Origin: Bacteroidaceae bacterium
GTDB taxonomy: Bacteria > Bacteroidota > Bacteroidia > Bacteroidales > Bacteroidaceae
Direction of reading: 5' to 3'
Assembly (NCBI GenBank): GCA_017469925.1
Contig: JAFUFK010000009.1
Location: forward strand, 1-59,232
DNA length: 59,232 nt
Made by a program: the position numbers and the translations under genes. Position 1 is the first letter of the stretch, and each line of letters starts with the position of its first letter. Under the pieces are notes generated by a model. The model worked only from the letters and a program-made list of their open reading frames with translations, was not told the origin of the DNA and searched no databases. This document shows, one piece after another, positions 18,266-27,782 of this stretch.

Positions 18266-19459
18266 ATGACGAACGAAGAATTTATCCGCCTGCATCGCCT
18301 CGACGACGTCCGTCGGTTGGCGCTCTCGAGGGCGCCCGAGGGGGTAGATATGCGATGGTGCCTGCAACAAATCGAGGGCTGGCAGGTGGCTCGGCGCAAA
18401 CTGCCTCAGTGGGCCGCGACGGAAGGCCTCTGGTACGGGCCGCGGCTCTCGATGGAACAGTGCTCGAGCGAGGAGACGGCGCAGTATAAACGCACCCAGA
18501 TGGAACGGCTGATGCCCGCCGAGGACGAGCGTGCCAGTATGGCCGACCTTACGGGCGGGCTGGGGGTGGACTTCTCGTACCTCGCCCCGCTGTTCCGCGA
18601 GGCGACCTATGTGGAGTTGCAACCCGAACTCGTTCGTCTGGCCCGCCACAACATGCCCCTGCTGGGCTTGCCCCATGCCGCTGTCGCCGACGCCTCTCAC
18701 TTCGCACCTCTCACCGCTCACTTCTCACTCCTCTTCCTCGACCCTGCCCGTCGCGACGGCGCGGGACGAAAGACGGTGGCCATCGAGGACTGCCAGCCGA
18801 ACCTCGTGGAGTGGCAGGACAAACTCCTCGCACGCGCGAAATATGTTATGGTAAAGCTCTCCCCGATGCTCGACATCCGCGAGGCCTTGCGCCGCCTGCG
18901 CGGGGTCAGCGAGGTACACGTCGTCAGCGTGCGGGGCGAGTGTAAGGAACTCCTGTTCGTTATGAACGGGGGCGCCGATGGGGTGACGTATCGTTGTGTG
19001 AACCTGGGGACGGACGACGACGTGGTAATCATGAGAAATGGAGAAGACGAGATAATGAGCAAGCAGGAGGCACCCCTTCACTCCCTCACTTCCCCACCCC
19101 CTCAATTTCTTTACGAGCCAAACGCCTCGGTGCTGAAGGCGGGGGTGCAGGACGTGCTCTGCCGTCGCTATGGCGTCGGGAAACTGCATCCGATGAGCCA
19201 CCTCTTCGTCTCGGCCGGACTCGTCCCCCACTTCCCAGGCCGACGGTTCCGCATCACGGGTTGGAGCGACTTCAGTAAGTCTGGTCTCAAGGCGCTCCTT
19301 GGCAACCTGCGTCAGGCTAACCTTACGACACGCAACTTCCCGACGCCCGTGGCCCAACTGCGTCGCCAACTGCGTCTGGCCGAGGGAGGCGACACGTATC
19401 TCTTCGCCACCACGTTGGCCGAGGGCCGGCACGCCCTTATCCGTTGCGAAAAGGTATGA
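18266..19459 (+). CDS. PG_1098-like class I SAM-dependent methyltransferase
   Basis: A 397-aa cytoplasmic protein. The Rossmann methyltransferase core has motif I 'DLTGGLGVD' (94-102), the acidic end of beta-2 'YVELQPEL' and 'LFLDPARRDGAGRK' (158 on). The C-terminal third ('HPMSHLFVS', 'GRRFRITGWSDF', 'RNFPTPVAQLRRQLRLAEGG') is the THUMP-like region of the P. gingivalis PG_1098 family. An RNA substrate is likely but unproven. Two segments, about residues 143-156 and 249-277, are encoded by CACTTCTCACTCC-like microrepeats and look like in-frame insertions in loops. It starts 20 bp after the GH127 gene and ends at a terminator. Confidence 0.8.
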   Translation: MTNEEFIRLHRLDDVRRLALSRAPEGVDMRWCLQQIEGWQVARRKLPQWAATEGLWYGPRLSMEQCSSEETAQYKRTQMERLMPAEDERASMADLTGGLGVDFSYLAPLFREATYVELQPELVRLARHNMPLLGLPHAAVADASHFAPLTAHFSLLFLDPARRDGAGRKTVAIEDCQPNLVEWQDKLLARAKYVMVKLSPMLDIREALRRLRGVSEVHVVSVRGECKELLFVMNGGADGVTYRCVNLGTDDDVVIMRNGEDEIMSKQEAPLHSLTSPPPQFLYEPNASVLKAGVQDVLCRRYGVGKLHPMSHLFVSAGLVPHFPGRRFRITGWSDFSKSGLKALLGNLRQANLTTRNFPTPVAQLRRQLRLAEGGDTYLFATTLAEGRHALIRCEKV

Positions 19460-19466
19460 AAAAAGA

Positions 19467-19500
19467 GTAAGGCCACCCTCACCTTGGAGGATGGCCTTAC
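19467..19500. terminator. Bidirectional terminator
   Basis: GTAAGGCCACCCTC (19467-19480) and GAGGATGGCCTTAC (19487-19500) pair with one mismatch. It lies between the convergent methyltransferase and OmpA-like genes. Confidence 0.75.
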
Positions 19501-19523
19501 TTCTTATCTGAATTACTTAAAGG

Positions 19524-20666
19524 TTACTGCACCTGATAGCGAACTTCCTTGGTGCGGAACTTCTTGTTGACAACCTTTTCCTTGTCAGCGTAAACGCCAT
19601 GACCGGTGATGATGGAGACGCGGTTCTTGTCGTTGTCGGCATAAGGCTGAACGGTGTCGCCCTTCCACTCTACCTTCTTGATGATGCTGGGATCAACACC
19701 ACGGTCGATGAGGGCCTGCTTGGTCTTCTCGGCACGCTCCTGAGAATACTTCATATTGAGTTCGGGAGTACCAGTGCCCTTGTCGGCATAGGCAGTGATG
19801 GTGATTTCGGCATCCTTCACACCCTTCAGGAATTCAGCAACCTGGGCAATCTGGGCCTGCTCGGAATTAACATCAGATTCGCGGATGGCGAAGAAGATTT
19901 CCTTCTTGATGTCGCGGTCGGCAGTAACGTCCTTATAGGTAACGTCGTCGTACCAAGTGGTGTCGATACGGGTTGCGAAGACGGGTTCGGGAGCGGGCTC
20001 AACGACCTTCTTGTTCTTCTTGAAGCCGAACTTATAGGTCAGACCCAACTGGGCGGTGAGGCTCCAGTCGTCCTTGTCGTTTACCTTGCTGTTGTAACGG
20101 TCGCTCAGGCTGTTGGCTGCAACCTCCAGGTTGAGGCTCCAGTGCTTGGCCAGGTTAACGTCCAACTGAGCACCGATGCGGCCATTGTGGCTCAGGCGAT
20201 TGTCCTTCCAGGCGAGGGGCATCACGTCCTTACGGGCATAGGCGTCGTCGTTGTCCCAAGCATAGTTGAGGCCGATACCGCCAATCAGATAGACATTAAC
20301 GGGATACCAATCCTTCTTACCAAAGAGGGTGCAAAGGTTCAGCATCAGGTCAAGGTCGGGAGTGATGTACTTGTAGTTGTACTTGAAGTTCAGACCATCC
20401 TGGTCGTAACCACCCTTGTTCCAGATGCCATTGACGTGGAGACGGGCACCCACTACGGGAGTGAACCAACCACCGAAATAGACGCTGGCAGTGGGGGTAA
20501 TCAACTTCAACTGGTCGTAGTCGGTAAAGGTGGTCTGTGCACCGCCCTGAACACCTACGAACATGTGCGGGAAGGGCTTGTAGTCCTTCTCAGTGCTCTG
20601 TGCGCTGGCAGAAATAGCAACGACTGACAACAGAGCTACTGCAAAGATTTTCTTAATCTGATTCAT
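19524..20666 (-). CDS. OmpA-family outer-membrane protein (Omp40/41-like), copy 1
   Basis: A 380-aa outer-membrane anchor protein. After the signal peptide (cleavage near SASA-QS) comes an eight-strand barrel-like half, with alternating aromatic strands such as 'PVNVYLIGGIGLNYAW', then a Pro-rich hinge 'VVEPAPEPVF' and a C-terminal OmpA domain ('AEITITAYADKGTGTPELNM', 'YSQERAEKTKQALIDRGV', 'DNDKNRVSIIT'). The repeated 'RIDTTWYDDV' hinge segment also occurs in the next gene. No promoter box is visible in the 53-bp gap to the upstream paralogue, so both are likely co-transcribed. The family binds peptidoglycan and stabilises the envelope. Confidence 0.9.
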   Translation of the reverse strand: MNQIKKIFAVALLSVVAISASAQSTEKDYKPFPHMFVGVQGGAQTTFTDYDQLKLITPTASVYFGGWFTPVVGARLHVNGIWNKGGYDQDGLNFKYNYKYITPDLDLMLNLCTLFGKKDWYPVNVYLIGGIGLNYAWDNDDAYARKDVMPLAWKDNRLSHNGRIGAQLDVNLAKHWSLNLEVAANSLSDRYNSKVNDKDDWSLTAQLGLTYKFGFKKNKKVVEPAPEPVFATRIDTTWYDDVTYKDVTADRDIKKEIFFAIRESDVNSEQAQIAQVAEFLKGVKDAEITITAYADKGTGTPELNMKYSQERAEKTKQALIDRGVDPSIIKKVEWKGDTVQPYADNDKNRVSIITGHGVYADKEKVVNKKFRTKEVRYQVQ

Positions 20667-20719
20667 AGTATTACGTTTTATGGTTTGCTTTTATCTCTAA
20701 AATGTGTATTTGGGAGGGA

Positions 20720-21880
20720 TTACTGAACACGCTCACGAACTTCCTTGGTGCGGAACTTCTTGACGGTCACCTTCTCCTTGGTCTTCTCGGTACCCTCGGC
20801 GGTGATGATGACTACGCGGTTCTTGTCGTTATCGGCAAAAGGCTGAACGGTGTCGCCCTTGTAATCCATCGTGATGAGGCTGCCGTCGATACCGGCATCC
20901 GTGAGTGCCTTAACGGCCTTCTCGGCACGCTCCTTCGAGTACTTCATGTTGATGGTGGGATTGCCCGTACCCTTGTCTGCATAACCTACGACGTTCATCT
21001 TCACGCCTTCGTACTTCTTGGCAAAATCGCAAGCTTCCTTCAGTTCCTTGGCAGCATCGGGGAATTCGCTGTCGGCAAGGCCGTAGTAAACCTTCCACTC
21101 GGTCTTCTGGCCGTCGAACTTGTCCTTGTACTGTACGTCGTCGTACCAAGTGGTGTCGATGCGGGTACGATAAACGGGCTGAGCCTCTACGACGGGAGCG
21201 GGTTCGGGGGCGGGCTTAGCCTTCTTGTAGCCGAACTTGAAGGTCAAACCAGCCTGGCCTACGAACTGCAGGATGTCGTCGTTGAAGACTTCCTTCTTAC
21301 CTACGTAGCGGCTATTGAGGTCAGCCTCGAGGTTGAAGCTAAGGAATTTGCAAATGGGGATGTCGAGCATCAGACCAACCTTGCCGTTAAAGGCCCAGCG
21401 ATGGTCGTTGTCGGCATAAAGCATGGTCGAACCGGGAGCCTTCTCCTCGGCACGATAGTAGTTCTCGAATGCATAGTTAGCACCCAGACCACCTACGAAA
21501 ATCAGGTTAACAGGATACCACTCCTTCTTACCGAAAAGTGTGCAGAGGTTGACCAGCACGTCGGCAGTGGGGGTAACGTAGTTGTAGTTGTAGTGGCCGT
21601 CCTTGTCGCCCAACAGATAGTTGACGCCAGACTTGTCCCATGCACCGTTCAAGTGCAGGCGAGCACCTACGACAGGAGTGAACCAACGACCGAAGCTGAT
21701 GCTTGCAGTCGGGGTAAAGGTCTTCCAGTTGTTGAACTCATTGTTGAAGGTGTTCTGAACACCACCTTGCAGACCAATGAAGTTGTAGGGAGGAAGAGCA
21801 TGTCCGTTCTCTTCGAGGTCCTGAGCCAGGACGGGCACCGTAGTGATAAACAAGAGTGCCAAAACCAAAAGTTTCTTCAT
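20720..21880 (-). CDS. OmpA-family outer-membrane protein (Omp40/41-like), copy 2
   Basis: A paralogue of the downstream gene, about 386 aa from the preferred start MKKLLVLALLF; an in-frame ATG at 21892 would add four residues. Shared blocks are 'GARLHLNGAWDKSG', 'NLCTLFGKKEWYPVNL', 'RIDTTWYDDV' and the C-terminal OmpA domain ending 'KKFRTKEVRERVQ'. The hinge is richer in Pro ('KPAPEPAPVVEAQP'). A consensus promoter lies upstream. Paired genes of this type in P. gingivalis form a hetero-oligomer, so a heteromeric OmpA complex is a reasonable inference. Confidence 0.9.
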   Translation of the reverse strand: MKKLLVLALLFITTVPVLAQDLEENGHALPPYNFIGLQGGVQNTFNNEFNNWKTFTPTASISFGRWFTPVVGARLHLNGAWDKSGVNYLLGDKDGHYNYNYVTPTADVLVNLCTLFGKKEWYPVNLIFVGGLGANYAFENYYRAEEKAPGSTMLYADNDHRWAFNGKVGLMLDIPICKFLSFNLEADLNSRYVGKKEVFNDDILQFVGQAGLTFKFGYKKAKPAPEPAPVVEAQPVYRTRIDTTWYDDVQYKDKFDGQKTEWKVYYGLADSEFPDAAKELKEACDFAKKYEGVKMNVVGYADKGTGNPTINMKYSKERAEKAVKALTDAGIDGSLITMDYKGDTVQPFADNDKNRVVIITAEGTEKTKEKVTVKKFRTKEVRERVQ

Positions 21881-21936
21881 TTTGATAATCATTTAAGTTG
21901 GTTATTTCCTTTCCGATATTTTCACACTTTATTGGG

Positions 21937-21968
21937 CAAAATTAACATCTTTTTTGATTCCTACCAAA
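21937..21968 (-). promoter_or_regulatory. Promoter of the paired OmpA genes
   Basis: On the minus strand TTTG (21968-21965), exactly 20 nt, then TAATTTTG (21944-21937). The leader is about 50 nt, AT-rich, typical of highly expressed OmpA genes. Confidence 0.8.
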
Positions 21969-22050
21969 AAAATTACGGTACAAATACGGGTAACAAGACA
22001 AAATATCCCAAAAAACAACACAAAAGTGGCTATTTATCAATGTTTTTTTG

Positions 22051-22058
22051 TACTTTTG
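22051..22058 (+). promoter_or_regulatory. Promoter -7 box before the GNAT-parE-coaD run
   Basis: TACTTTTG follows a T-run (22043-22049). The ATG at 22118 is about 59 nt downstream. No clear -33 TTTG at 20-nt spacing is seen. Confidence 0.5.
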
Positions 22059-22117
22059 TGCTTTAATATTAAGGAATGTAGGTTAACAAGACCTTCAATC
22101 GCAAGTTTATTTACCTT

Positions 22118-23281
22118 ATGGAACAACGTACTGCATCCATCGAGATTAAGCCAGTCAGTAGCCGCAAAGACATGCGTCGCTTTGTTCGTTTCAACTGGGA
22201 ATTGTACAAAAACTGTCCTTATGCCGTGCCCGATTTCCTCGAGGACACGCTCGACACCTTTAATCCTCACAAAAATCCGGCCCTGAAATTTTGTGACGTA
22301 GCCTGTTTCCTGGCCCTACGCGACGGACAGACGGTGGGCCGTGTGGCTGCCATCATCAACCACCGTGCCAACGAGACGTGGAACGAGCGGCACGTACGCT
22401 TTGGGTGGATAGACTTCATCGACAACATCCGCGTGACCGAAGCCCTGCTGAAAACCGTCGAAGACTGGGGACGCAAACGTGGAATGGATACCATCGTGGG
22501 CCCCTTGGGCTTTACCGACATGGACCTCGAGGGCATGCTCACCGACGGCTTCGACCAACTCTCGACAATGAACAGCATATACAACTATCCCTACTACCCC
22601 GAACACATGCGCCAACTGGGTTACGAGAAGGAAGTGGGATGGGTAGAACGTAAGGTGTTCGTCCCTAGGAACGGGCACGAGGGCAACATGCAGAAGTATT
22701 TCAAGATAGCCGAACTGGTGGAGAAACGTTACGGCTTCCGCATCCGCAAGTTCAAGAACAAGGCCGAAATACGTCGCGAGGGCTACATCCCCAAGGTGCT
22801 CAATGTTGTGAATAAGGCATACGCCAACCTCTATGGTTATTGTGAACTCGACCCCGAGCAGATGGAGACCTATGCCGACCAGTATCTGGCCTACCTCGAC
22901 AAGCGTTACCTCAGCGTCGTGGAGACCGCCGAGGGCGAAGTCATTGGTATGGGCATCTGCATTACCAGCCTATCCCGCGCCATCCAAAAGGCTAAGGCCC
23001 GCCTGTTCCCCTTCGGATGGTATCACATGGCTAAGGCACTCTGGTTCAATCGCCACCCGCGGATTCTTGATATGCTTCTCGTAGGTGTGTTGCCCGAGTA
23101 TCAGGAAAAGGGTGCTAATGCCCTTATCTTTGCCGACATCATTCCGCAGGCCATCAAGGACGGCTACGAGTGGGCCGAGACACACCACCAGCTGGAAGAC
23201 AACATACCCAGCCAGGCACAATGGAAGAACTTGGACTGCGAAATCCATAAGCGCCGTTGCGCTTTCAAAAAAGCACTATGA
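22118..23281 (+). CDS. GNAT-fold acetyltransferase-like protein
   Basis: A 387-aa soluble protein of a family conserved in Bacteroidales. '[20 protein letters not shown]' and the following strands, and '[23 protein letters not shown]' near the C-terminus, resemble GNAT beta-strands and the acetyl-CoA loop (V-x-P-x-Y-Q-x-K-G). '[19 protein letters not shown]' is a strongly conserved family block. The acceptor is unknown. Its stop overlaps the parE ATG (ATGA), so translation is probably coupled to topoisomerase IV. Confidence 0.75.
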   Translation: MEQRTASIEIKPVSSRKDMRRFVRFNWELYKNCPYAVPDFLEDTLDTFNPHKNPALKFCDVACFLALRDGQTVGRVAAIINHRANETWNERHVRFGWIDFIDNIRVTEALLKTVEDWGRKRGMDTIVGPLGFTDMDLEGMLTDGFDQLSTMNSIYNYPYYPEHMRQLGYEKEVGWVERKVFVPRNGHEGNMQKYFKIAELVEKRYGFRIRKFKNKAEIRREGYIPKVLNVVNKAYANLYGYCELDPEQMETYADQYLAYLDKRYLSVVETAEGEVIGMGICITSLSRAIQKAKARLFPFGWYHMAKALWFNRHPRILDMLLVGVLPEYQEKGANALIFADIIPQAIKDGYEWAETHHQLEDNIPSQAQWKNLDCEIHKRRCAFKKAL

Positions 23282-25257
23282 CAGAAGAAAAGAATATCAC
23301 AGCACAATCTTTAGCCGACTATGACGAAGAGGCCATCAAACACCTCTCGGACATGGAGCACATACGCCTTCGCCCCGGCATGTATATTGGCCGACTGGGC
23401 GATGGTTCGCATGCCGAGGACGGCATCTACGTCCTCCTGAAGGAAGTCATCGACAATAGCATCGATGAATTCAAGATGAGCGCCGGCAAGCGCATCGAGG
23501 TCGATATGGAGGAGCAGTTACGTGTCTCCGTTCGCGACTACGGACGCGGCATCCCCCTTGGTTCGCTCGTCGATGCCGTTTCGATGCTGAATACGGGTGG
23601 TAAGTACGATTCAAAGGCATTCCAGAAGAGTGTCGGACTGAATGGTGTGGGTCTGAAGGCCGTCAACGCCCTCAGTGCCCGCTTCGAAGTCTATAGCGTC
23701 CGCGACGGCGAGATGCGCCGTGCACGTTTCGAGAAAGGCCAGCTCACGAGCGACGAGACCCTGCCCAGCGACGAGGAGAACGGAACGTACGTCTTCTTCG
23801 AACCCGACCCCAGCCTGTTCAAGCACTATCAGTTCCAGCCCGAGTTCATCGAGACGATGCTGCGCAACTACACCTACCTGAACACCGGACTGACCATCCT
23901 CTTCAACGGTCGCCGCATCCTTTCGCGCAACGGCCTCAGTGACCTCCTTACCGACCGCATGACCAACAATCCGCTTTACGAGATTGTCCACATGCGAGGC
24001 GAAGACATTGAGATAGCCTTTACCCATTGTAACCAGAATGGTGAGGAATACTATTCCTTCGTCAACGGTCAGCACACCACCCTCGGCGGCACCCACCAGG
24101 CAACGTTTAAGAAATACATTGCCGAGGTCATCAAGGACTACTCGGGCAAGAACTACGAATACGGCGACATCCGCAACGGACTGGTGGCTGCCATCAGCAT
24201 CAACATCCAGGAACCTATGTTCGAGAGCCAGACGAAGATTAAGCTCGGTTCGCTGACGACGGCTCCAGAGGGCGGCATATCGATTGACAAGTTTATAGGC
24301 GACTTTGTTAAAGAGCAGGTAGATAACTATCTGCACAAGAATACCGAAGTGGCCAACATCATCCTGCAAAAGGTGCAGGAGAGCGAACGCGAGCGCAAGG
24401 CTATGGCCGGTGTGGCCAAACTAGCTCGCGAACGCAGCAAGAAGGCCAACCTGCACAACCGTAAGTTGCGCGACTGCCGGGCTCACCTGACCGATACAAA
24501 GGGCGAACTTCGCGAGGACACCTGCATCTTCATCACCGAGGGCGACTCGGCCAGCGGAAGCATCACGAAGAGCCGCGACGTTAATACGCAAGCCGTCTTC
24601 TCCCTACGAGGCAAGCCGCTGAACTGCTTCGGTCTGACCAAGAAGGTGGTCTATGAGAACGAAGAGTTCAACCTCCTGCAAGCCGCACTGAACATCGAGG
24701 ACGGACTGGACGGACTGCGCTACAACAAAGTCATCGTGGCCACCGATGCCGATGTCGATGGCATGCACATCCGCCTGCTGATGATAACCTTCTTCCTCCA
24801 GTTCTTCCCCGAACTTATCAAGAAGGGTCACGTCTATATCCTGCAGACGCCGCTCTTCCGCGTCCGGGCCCGCAAGTCGCGACTGGGCAAGACGAAGGTG
24901 AAGGAACTCCAAGATGCCGCCCAGGACCAAGAGGCTAAGGTACGTCGCCAAATATCAGAGACTACCGACTTCATTACCCAGTACTGCTACACCGAGGAGG
25001 AGCGCCTGCAGGCCATCTCCGACATGGGTCCCGACCCTGAGATTACGCGATTCAAAGGTCTTGGTGAAATCAGTCCCGACGAGTTCAAGACCTTCATCGG
25101 TTCCGACATTCGTCTGGAGCAGGTAAGTCTGCACAAGAGCGACCAGGTGGCCGAACTCTTGGAGTACTACATGGGCAAGAACACCATGGAGCGCCAGAAC
25201 TTCATCATCGACAACCTCGTCATCGAGGAGGACCTGGCAGAGGAGGACGAAGTATGA
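23278..25257 (+). CDS. parE: DNA topoisomerase IV subunit B (type IIA ATPase subunit)
   Basis: The ATPase half of topoisomerase IV, which decatenates daughter chromosomes with ParC. The 659-aa protein has the GHKL fold ('[13 protein letters not shown]', '[11 protein letters not shown]', '[14 protein letters not shown]'), the transducer domain and TOPRIM ('[11 protein letters not shown]', '[11 protein letters not shown]'), then '[13 protein letters not shown]'. The start at 23278 is set by the ATGA overlap with the upstream gene and is preferred to 23257. It lacks the GyrB-type insertion and ends '[10 protein letters not shown]'. coaD starts with another ATGA overlap. GyrB is the alternative, but length and neighbours favour ParE. 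No parC is visible nearby. Confidence 0.9.
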   Translation: MTEEKNITAQSLADYDEEAIKHLSDMEHIRLRPGMYIGRLGDGSHAEDGIYVLLKEVIDNSIDEFKMSAGKRIEVDMEEQLRVSVRDYGRGIPLGSLVDAVSMLNTGGKYDSKAFQKSVGLNGVGLKAVNALSARFEVYSVRDGEMRRARFEKGQLTSDETLPSDEENGTYVFFEPDPSLFKHYQFQPEFIETMLRNYTYLNTGLTILFNGRRILSRNGLSDLLTDRMTNNPLYEIVHMRGEDIEIAFTHCNQNGEEYYSFVNGQHTTLGGTHQATFKKYIAEVIKDYSGKNYEYGDIRNGLVAAISINIQEPMFESQTKIKLGSLTTAPEGGISIDKFIGDFVKEQVDNYLHKNTEVANIILQKVQESERERKAMAGVAKLARERSKKANLHNRKLRDCRAHLTDTKGELREDTCIFITEGDSASGSITKSRDVNTQAVFSLRGKPLNCFGLTKKVVYENEEFNLLQAALNIEDGLDGLRYNKVIVATDADVDGMHIRLLMITFFLQFFPELIKKGHVYILQTPLFRVRARKSRLGKTKVKELQDAAQDQEAKVRRQISETTDFITQYCYTEEERLQAISDMGPDPEITRFKGLGEISPDEFKTFIGSDIRLEQVSLHKSDQVAELLEYYMGKNTMERQNFIIDNLVIEEDLAEEDEV

Positions 25258-25715
25258 AAAAGGCCATATTCCCGGGTTCCTTCGACCCGTTTACCCTTGG
25301 CCATGCCGACATTGTGGAGCGTGGGCTTCAGCTTTTCGACCACATCGTCATTGCCGTAGGCTATAACGAGGAAAAGCGAGGTTGGATTCCCATTGCCGAG
25401 CGCGTCCGTGCCTTGCGCGAGTTCTATAAGGACGAACCGCGCATCAGCGTCGAGCAGTACAACACGCTGACCGTCGATTTTGCCCGCGAACAGGGGACAC
25501 CATTCATCCTGCGCGGCGTGCGAAGCCACAAGGACTACGAATACGAACTCCAGATGGCCGAAATCAATCGTGAACTGGCTCCCGACATCGAGACCGTTGC
25601 CCTCTTCACTACGCCCGAACTCTCCAGTCTCTCGAGCAGTATCGTGCGCGAACTGGCCCATTTCTGCCGCGACATCCGAAACTGGCTCCCCAAGGGCCTA
25701 ACCTACAACGTATGA
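25254..25715 (+). CDS. coaD: Phosphopantetheine adenylyltransferase
   Basis: The penultimate step of CoA synthesis: 4'-phosphopantetheine plus ATP gives dephospho-CoA. The 153-aa length is standard. '[19 protein letters not shown]' contains the nucleotidyltransferase (T/H)xGH signature, '[19 protein letters not shown]' the substrate-binding Arg/Asn-type block and '[13 protein letters not shown]' the second ATP motif. It overlaps parE and the S41 protease by ATGA at both ends, so all are likely in one transcript. Confidence 0.96.
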   Translation: MKKAIFPGSFDPFTLGHADIVERGLQLFDHIVIAVGYNEEKRGWIPIAERVRALREFYKDEPRISVEQYNTLTVDFAREQGTPFILRGVRSHKDYEYELQMAEINRELAPDIETVALFTTPELSSLSSSIVRELAHFCRDIRNWLPKGLTYNV

Positions 25716-27289
25716 AACGCTTATCCCTGATTTTCCTATTTGCTCAGATGCTCATTCTCTCCGCCTTTGCCCAGCAACCAAAGGCCGACGAGATTGACCG
25801 CGCCATGCGCAAGCTCAGCATGGCCACGATACTCACCAACATCTACTACGTCGATACCGTAAACGTGGATCGCCAAGTGGAGGCCGCCATCAACGGCATG
25901 CTCTCGAAGCTCGACCCCCATTCGCAATACTCGAATGCCAAAGATACAAAGCGCATGAACGAATCCCTGGAGGGCTCGTTCGAAGGCATTGGCGTACAGT
26001 TCAACATGTTGGAGGACACGCTCATCGTCATCCAGCCCGTCTCGAAGGGTCCTTCGGAGCGGGTGGGCATCCTGGCCGGCGACCGCATCGTATCGGTCAA
26101 CGACACCGCCATTGCCGGTGTCAAGATGAGCCGCGAGGAGATTATGAGCCGCCTGCGTGGCCCCAAGGGGTCGAAGGTGCGCCTGGGCATTGTCCGTCAG
26201 GGCGTCCGGGGCATATCGTACTTCACGGTGAAGCGCGACAAGATTCCCGTCAACACGCTCGACGCCGCCTACATGGTCACGCCCGAGATTGGACTCATCC
26301 GTTTCAGCAGTTTCGGTCAGACCACCTACGACGAGGTGATGGCCGCACTGGGCAAGCTGAAGCAACAGGGAATGAAGAGCCTCATCATCGACATGCAGCA
26401 GAACGGAGGCGGACTGCTGGGTGCAGCGGCTGAGATTACGAGCCAGTTCCTGCCCAAGGGCGATACCATAGTCTATACCCACGGGCGCAACGTCCCCGAC
26501 CAGGTCTTTGTATCGACGGGCGGCAGCGGATTCCAGGAGGGCAAGGTCGTCGTGCTCATCGACGAATATTCGGCCTCGGCGGCTGAGATTCTGACGGGTG
26601 CCATCCAAGACCAGGACCGCGGTCTCGTCATCGGCCGGCGCTCCTTCGGAAAGGGCCTCGTACAGCGCCCCATCGACCTGCCCGACGACTCCATGATACG
26701 CCTGACCGTAGCCCGCTACTACACCCCCTCGGGCCGTTGCATCCAGAAGCCCTATACGAAGGGCGACAAGAACAGCTACTCGCGCGACCTCATCAACCGC
26801 TACAACTCGGGCGAACTGCTGCACGAGGACAGCATCCACTTCCCCGACTCGCTGCGCTACCAGACGCGCAAACTCGGCCGCACGGTCTATGGCGGCGGCG
26901 GCATCATGCCCGACTACTTCATCCCGCTCGACACGACGAAATACACCCGCTACTATCGTGAACTTTCGGCCAAGAGCATCATCATCAACGCCAACCTGCG
27001 CTACACCGACAAGAATCGCAAGCGACTCGCCAAGCAATATCCCGACTTCGAGACCTTCCGCACGCAATACGAGGTGCCCGACAACCTGATAGAGGACATC
27101 ATGCGCGAGGGCAAGAAGCAGAAGGTTGAGCCCCGCGACGACGCCGAGCGCGAGGAGACCATCCCCGAGTTGCGCCGCATCATCCGTGCCCTCGTGGCCC
27201 GCGACCTTTGGGACATGAGCGAGTACTTTGCCATCATCTACGAGGGCGACCCCATGATAGCGAAGGCGGTGGAACTACTTAATAATTAA
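25712..27289 (+). CDS. S41-family C-terminal processing protease
   Basis: A periplasmic or membrane-anchored tail-specific protease of 525 aa. Signal sequence (residues 1-20, ending AFAQ), cap helices, a PDZ domain (about 85-175; 'EGIGVQFNMLEDTLIV', 'GDRIVSVNDTAIAG') and the S41 fold follow. The catalytic Ser is in 'DEYSASAAEILTGAIQD' and the Lys in 'GRRSFGKGLVQ', as in CtpA/Prc. The C-terminal ~150 residues are an extra helical region. It begins with an ATGA overlap with coaD. The substrate is unknown. Confidence 0.92.
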   Translation: MKRLSLIFLFAQMLILSAFAQQPKADEIDRAMRKLSMATILTNIYYVDTVNVDRQVEAAINGMLSKLDPHSQYSNAKDTKRMNESLEGSFEGIGVQFNMLEDTLIVIQPVSKGPSERVGILAGDRIVSVNDTAIAGVKMSREEIMSRLRGPKGSKVRLGIVRQGVRGISYFTVKRDKIPVNTLDAAYMVTPEIGLIRFSSFGQTTYDEVMAALGKLKQQGMKSLIIDMQQNGGGLLGAAAEITSQFLPKGDTIVYTHGRNVPDQVFVSTGGSGFQEGKVVVLIDEYSASAAEILTGAIQDQDRGLVIGRRSFGKGLVQRPIDLPDDSMIRLTVARYYTPSGRCIQKPYTKGDKNSYSRDLINRYNSGELLHEDSIHFPDSLRYQTRKLGRTVYGGGGIMPDYFIPLDTTKYTRYYRELSAKSIIINANLRYTDKNRKRLAKQYPDFETFRTQYEVPDNLIEDIMREGKKQKVEPRDDAEREETIPELRRIIRALVARDLWDMSEYFAIIYEGDPMIAKAVELLNN

Positions 27290-27312
27290 GAATTAAGAGA
27301 GAAGAATTAGGA

Positions 27313-27759
27313 ATGAGCATCTCTTTTAATATAGAAGGCGTGGCCATGCCCGACATCGACCAGGGTCGCATTGTCCAATGGGTCTGCGCCGTAGCCGCCA
27401 GCCACGACCGGTGCGTCGGCACCATCAACTACATCTTCGTCAACGACGAGCGCATCCTGGAGGTCAATCGCCAGTACCTCCAGCACGACTACTACACCGA
27501 CATCATCACCTTCGACTATACCCAGGGGCGACACATCTCGGGCGACCTCTTCATTTCGCTCGACACCGTCCGCTCGAATGCCCTCCAACTGGACGTGCCC
27601 TACGGGCGCGAACTCCTGCGCGTCGTCATCCACGGCGTGCTCCACCTCTGCGGCATCAACGACAAGGGCCCGGGCGAGCGCGAGGTGATGGAGGCCTGCG
27701 AAGACCGTGCACTGGCAATCTACGACCCCAATCCCCTCCCTCAGGAGGGGCGTGAATAG
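27313..27759 (+). CDS. ybeY: Endoribonuclease YbeY (rRNA maturation)
   Basis: A 148-aa metal-dependent RNase for 16S rRNA 3'-end processing and ribosome quality control. The Zn motif appears as 'HGVLHLCGINDKGPGERE', matching H-x3-H-x5-(H/D) with Asp in the last position as in many Bacteroidetes. 'YYTDIITFDY' and 'SGDLFISLDTV' are the family's other conserved blocks. It starts 23 bp after the protease. Its last residues NPLPQEGRE are encoded by CCCCTCCCTCAGGAGGGG, a palindromic repeat of the kind usually found between genes. Confidence 0.93.
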   Translation: MSISFNIEGVAMPDIDQGRIVQWVCAVAASHDRCVGTINYIFVNDERILEVNRQYLQHDYYTDIITFDYTQGRHISGDLFISLDTVRSNALQLDVPYGRELLRVVIHGVLHLCGINDKGPGEREVMEACEDRALAIYDPNPLPQEGRE

Positions 27760-27782
27760 CATTTATCCTTAATAATAATATC

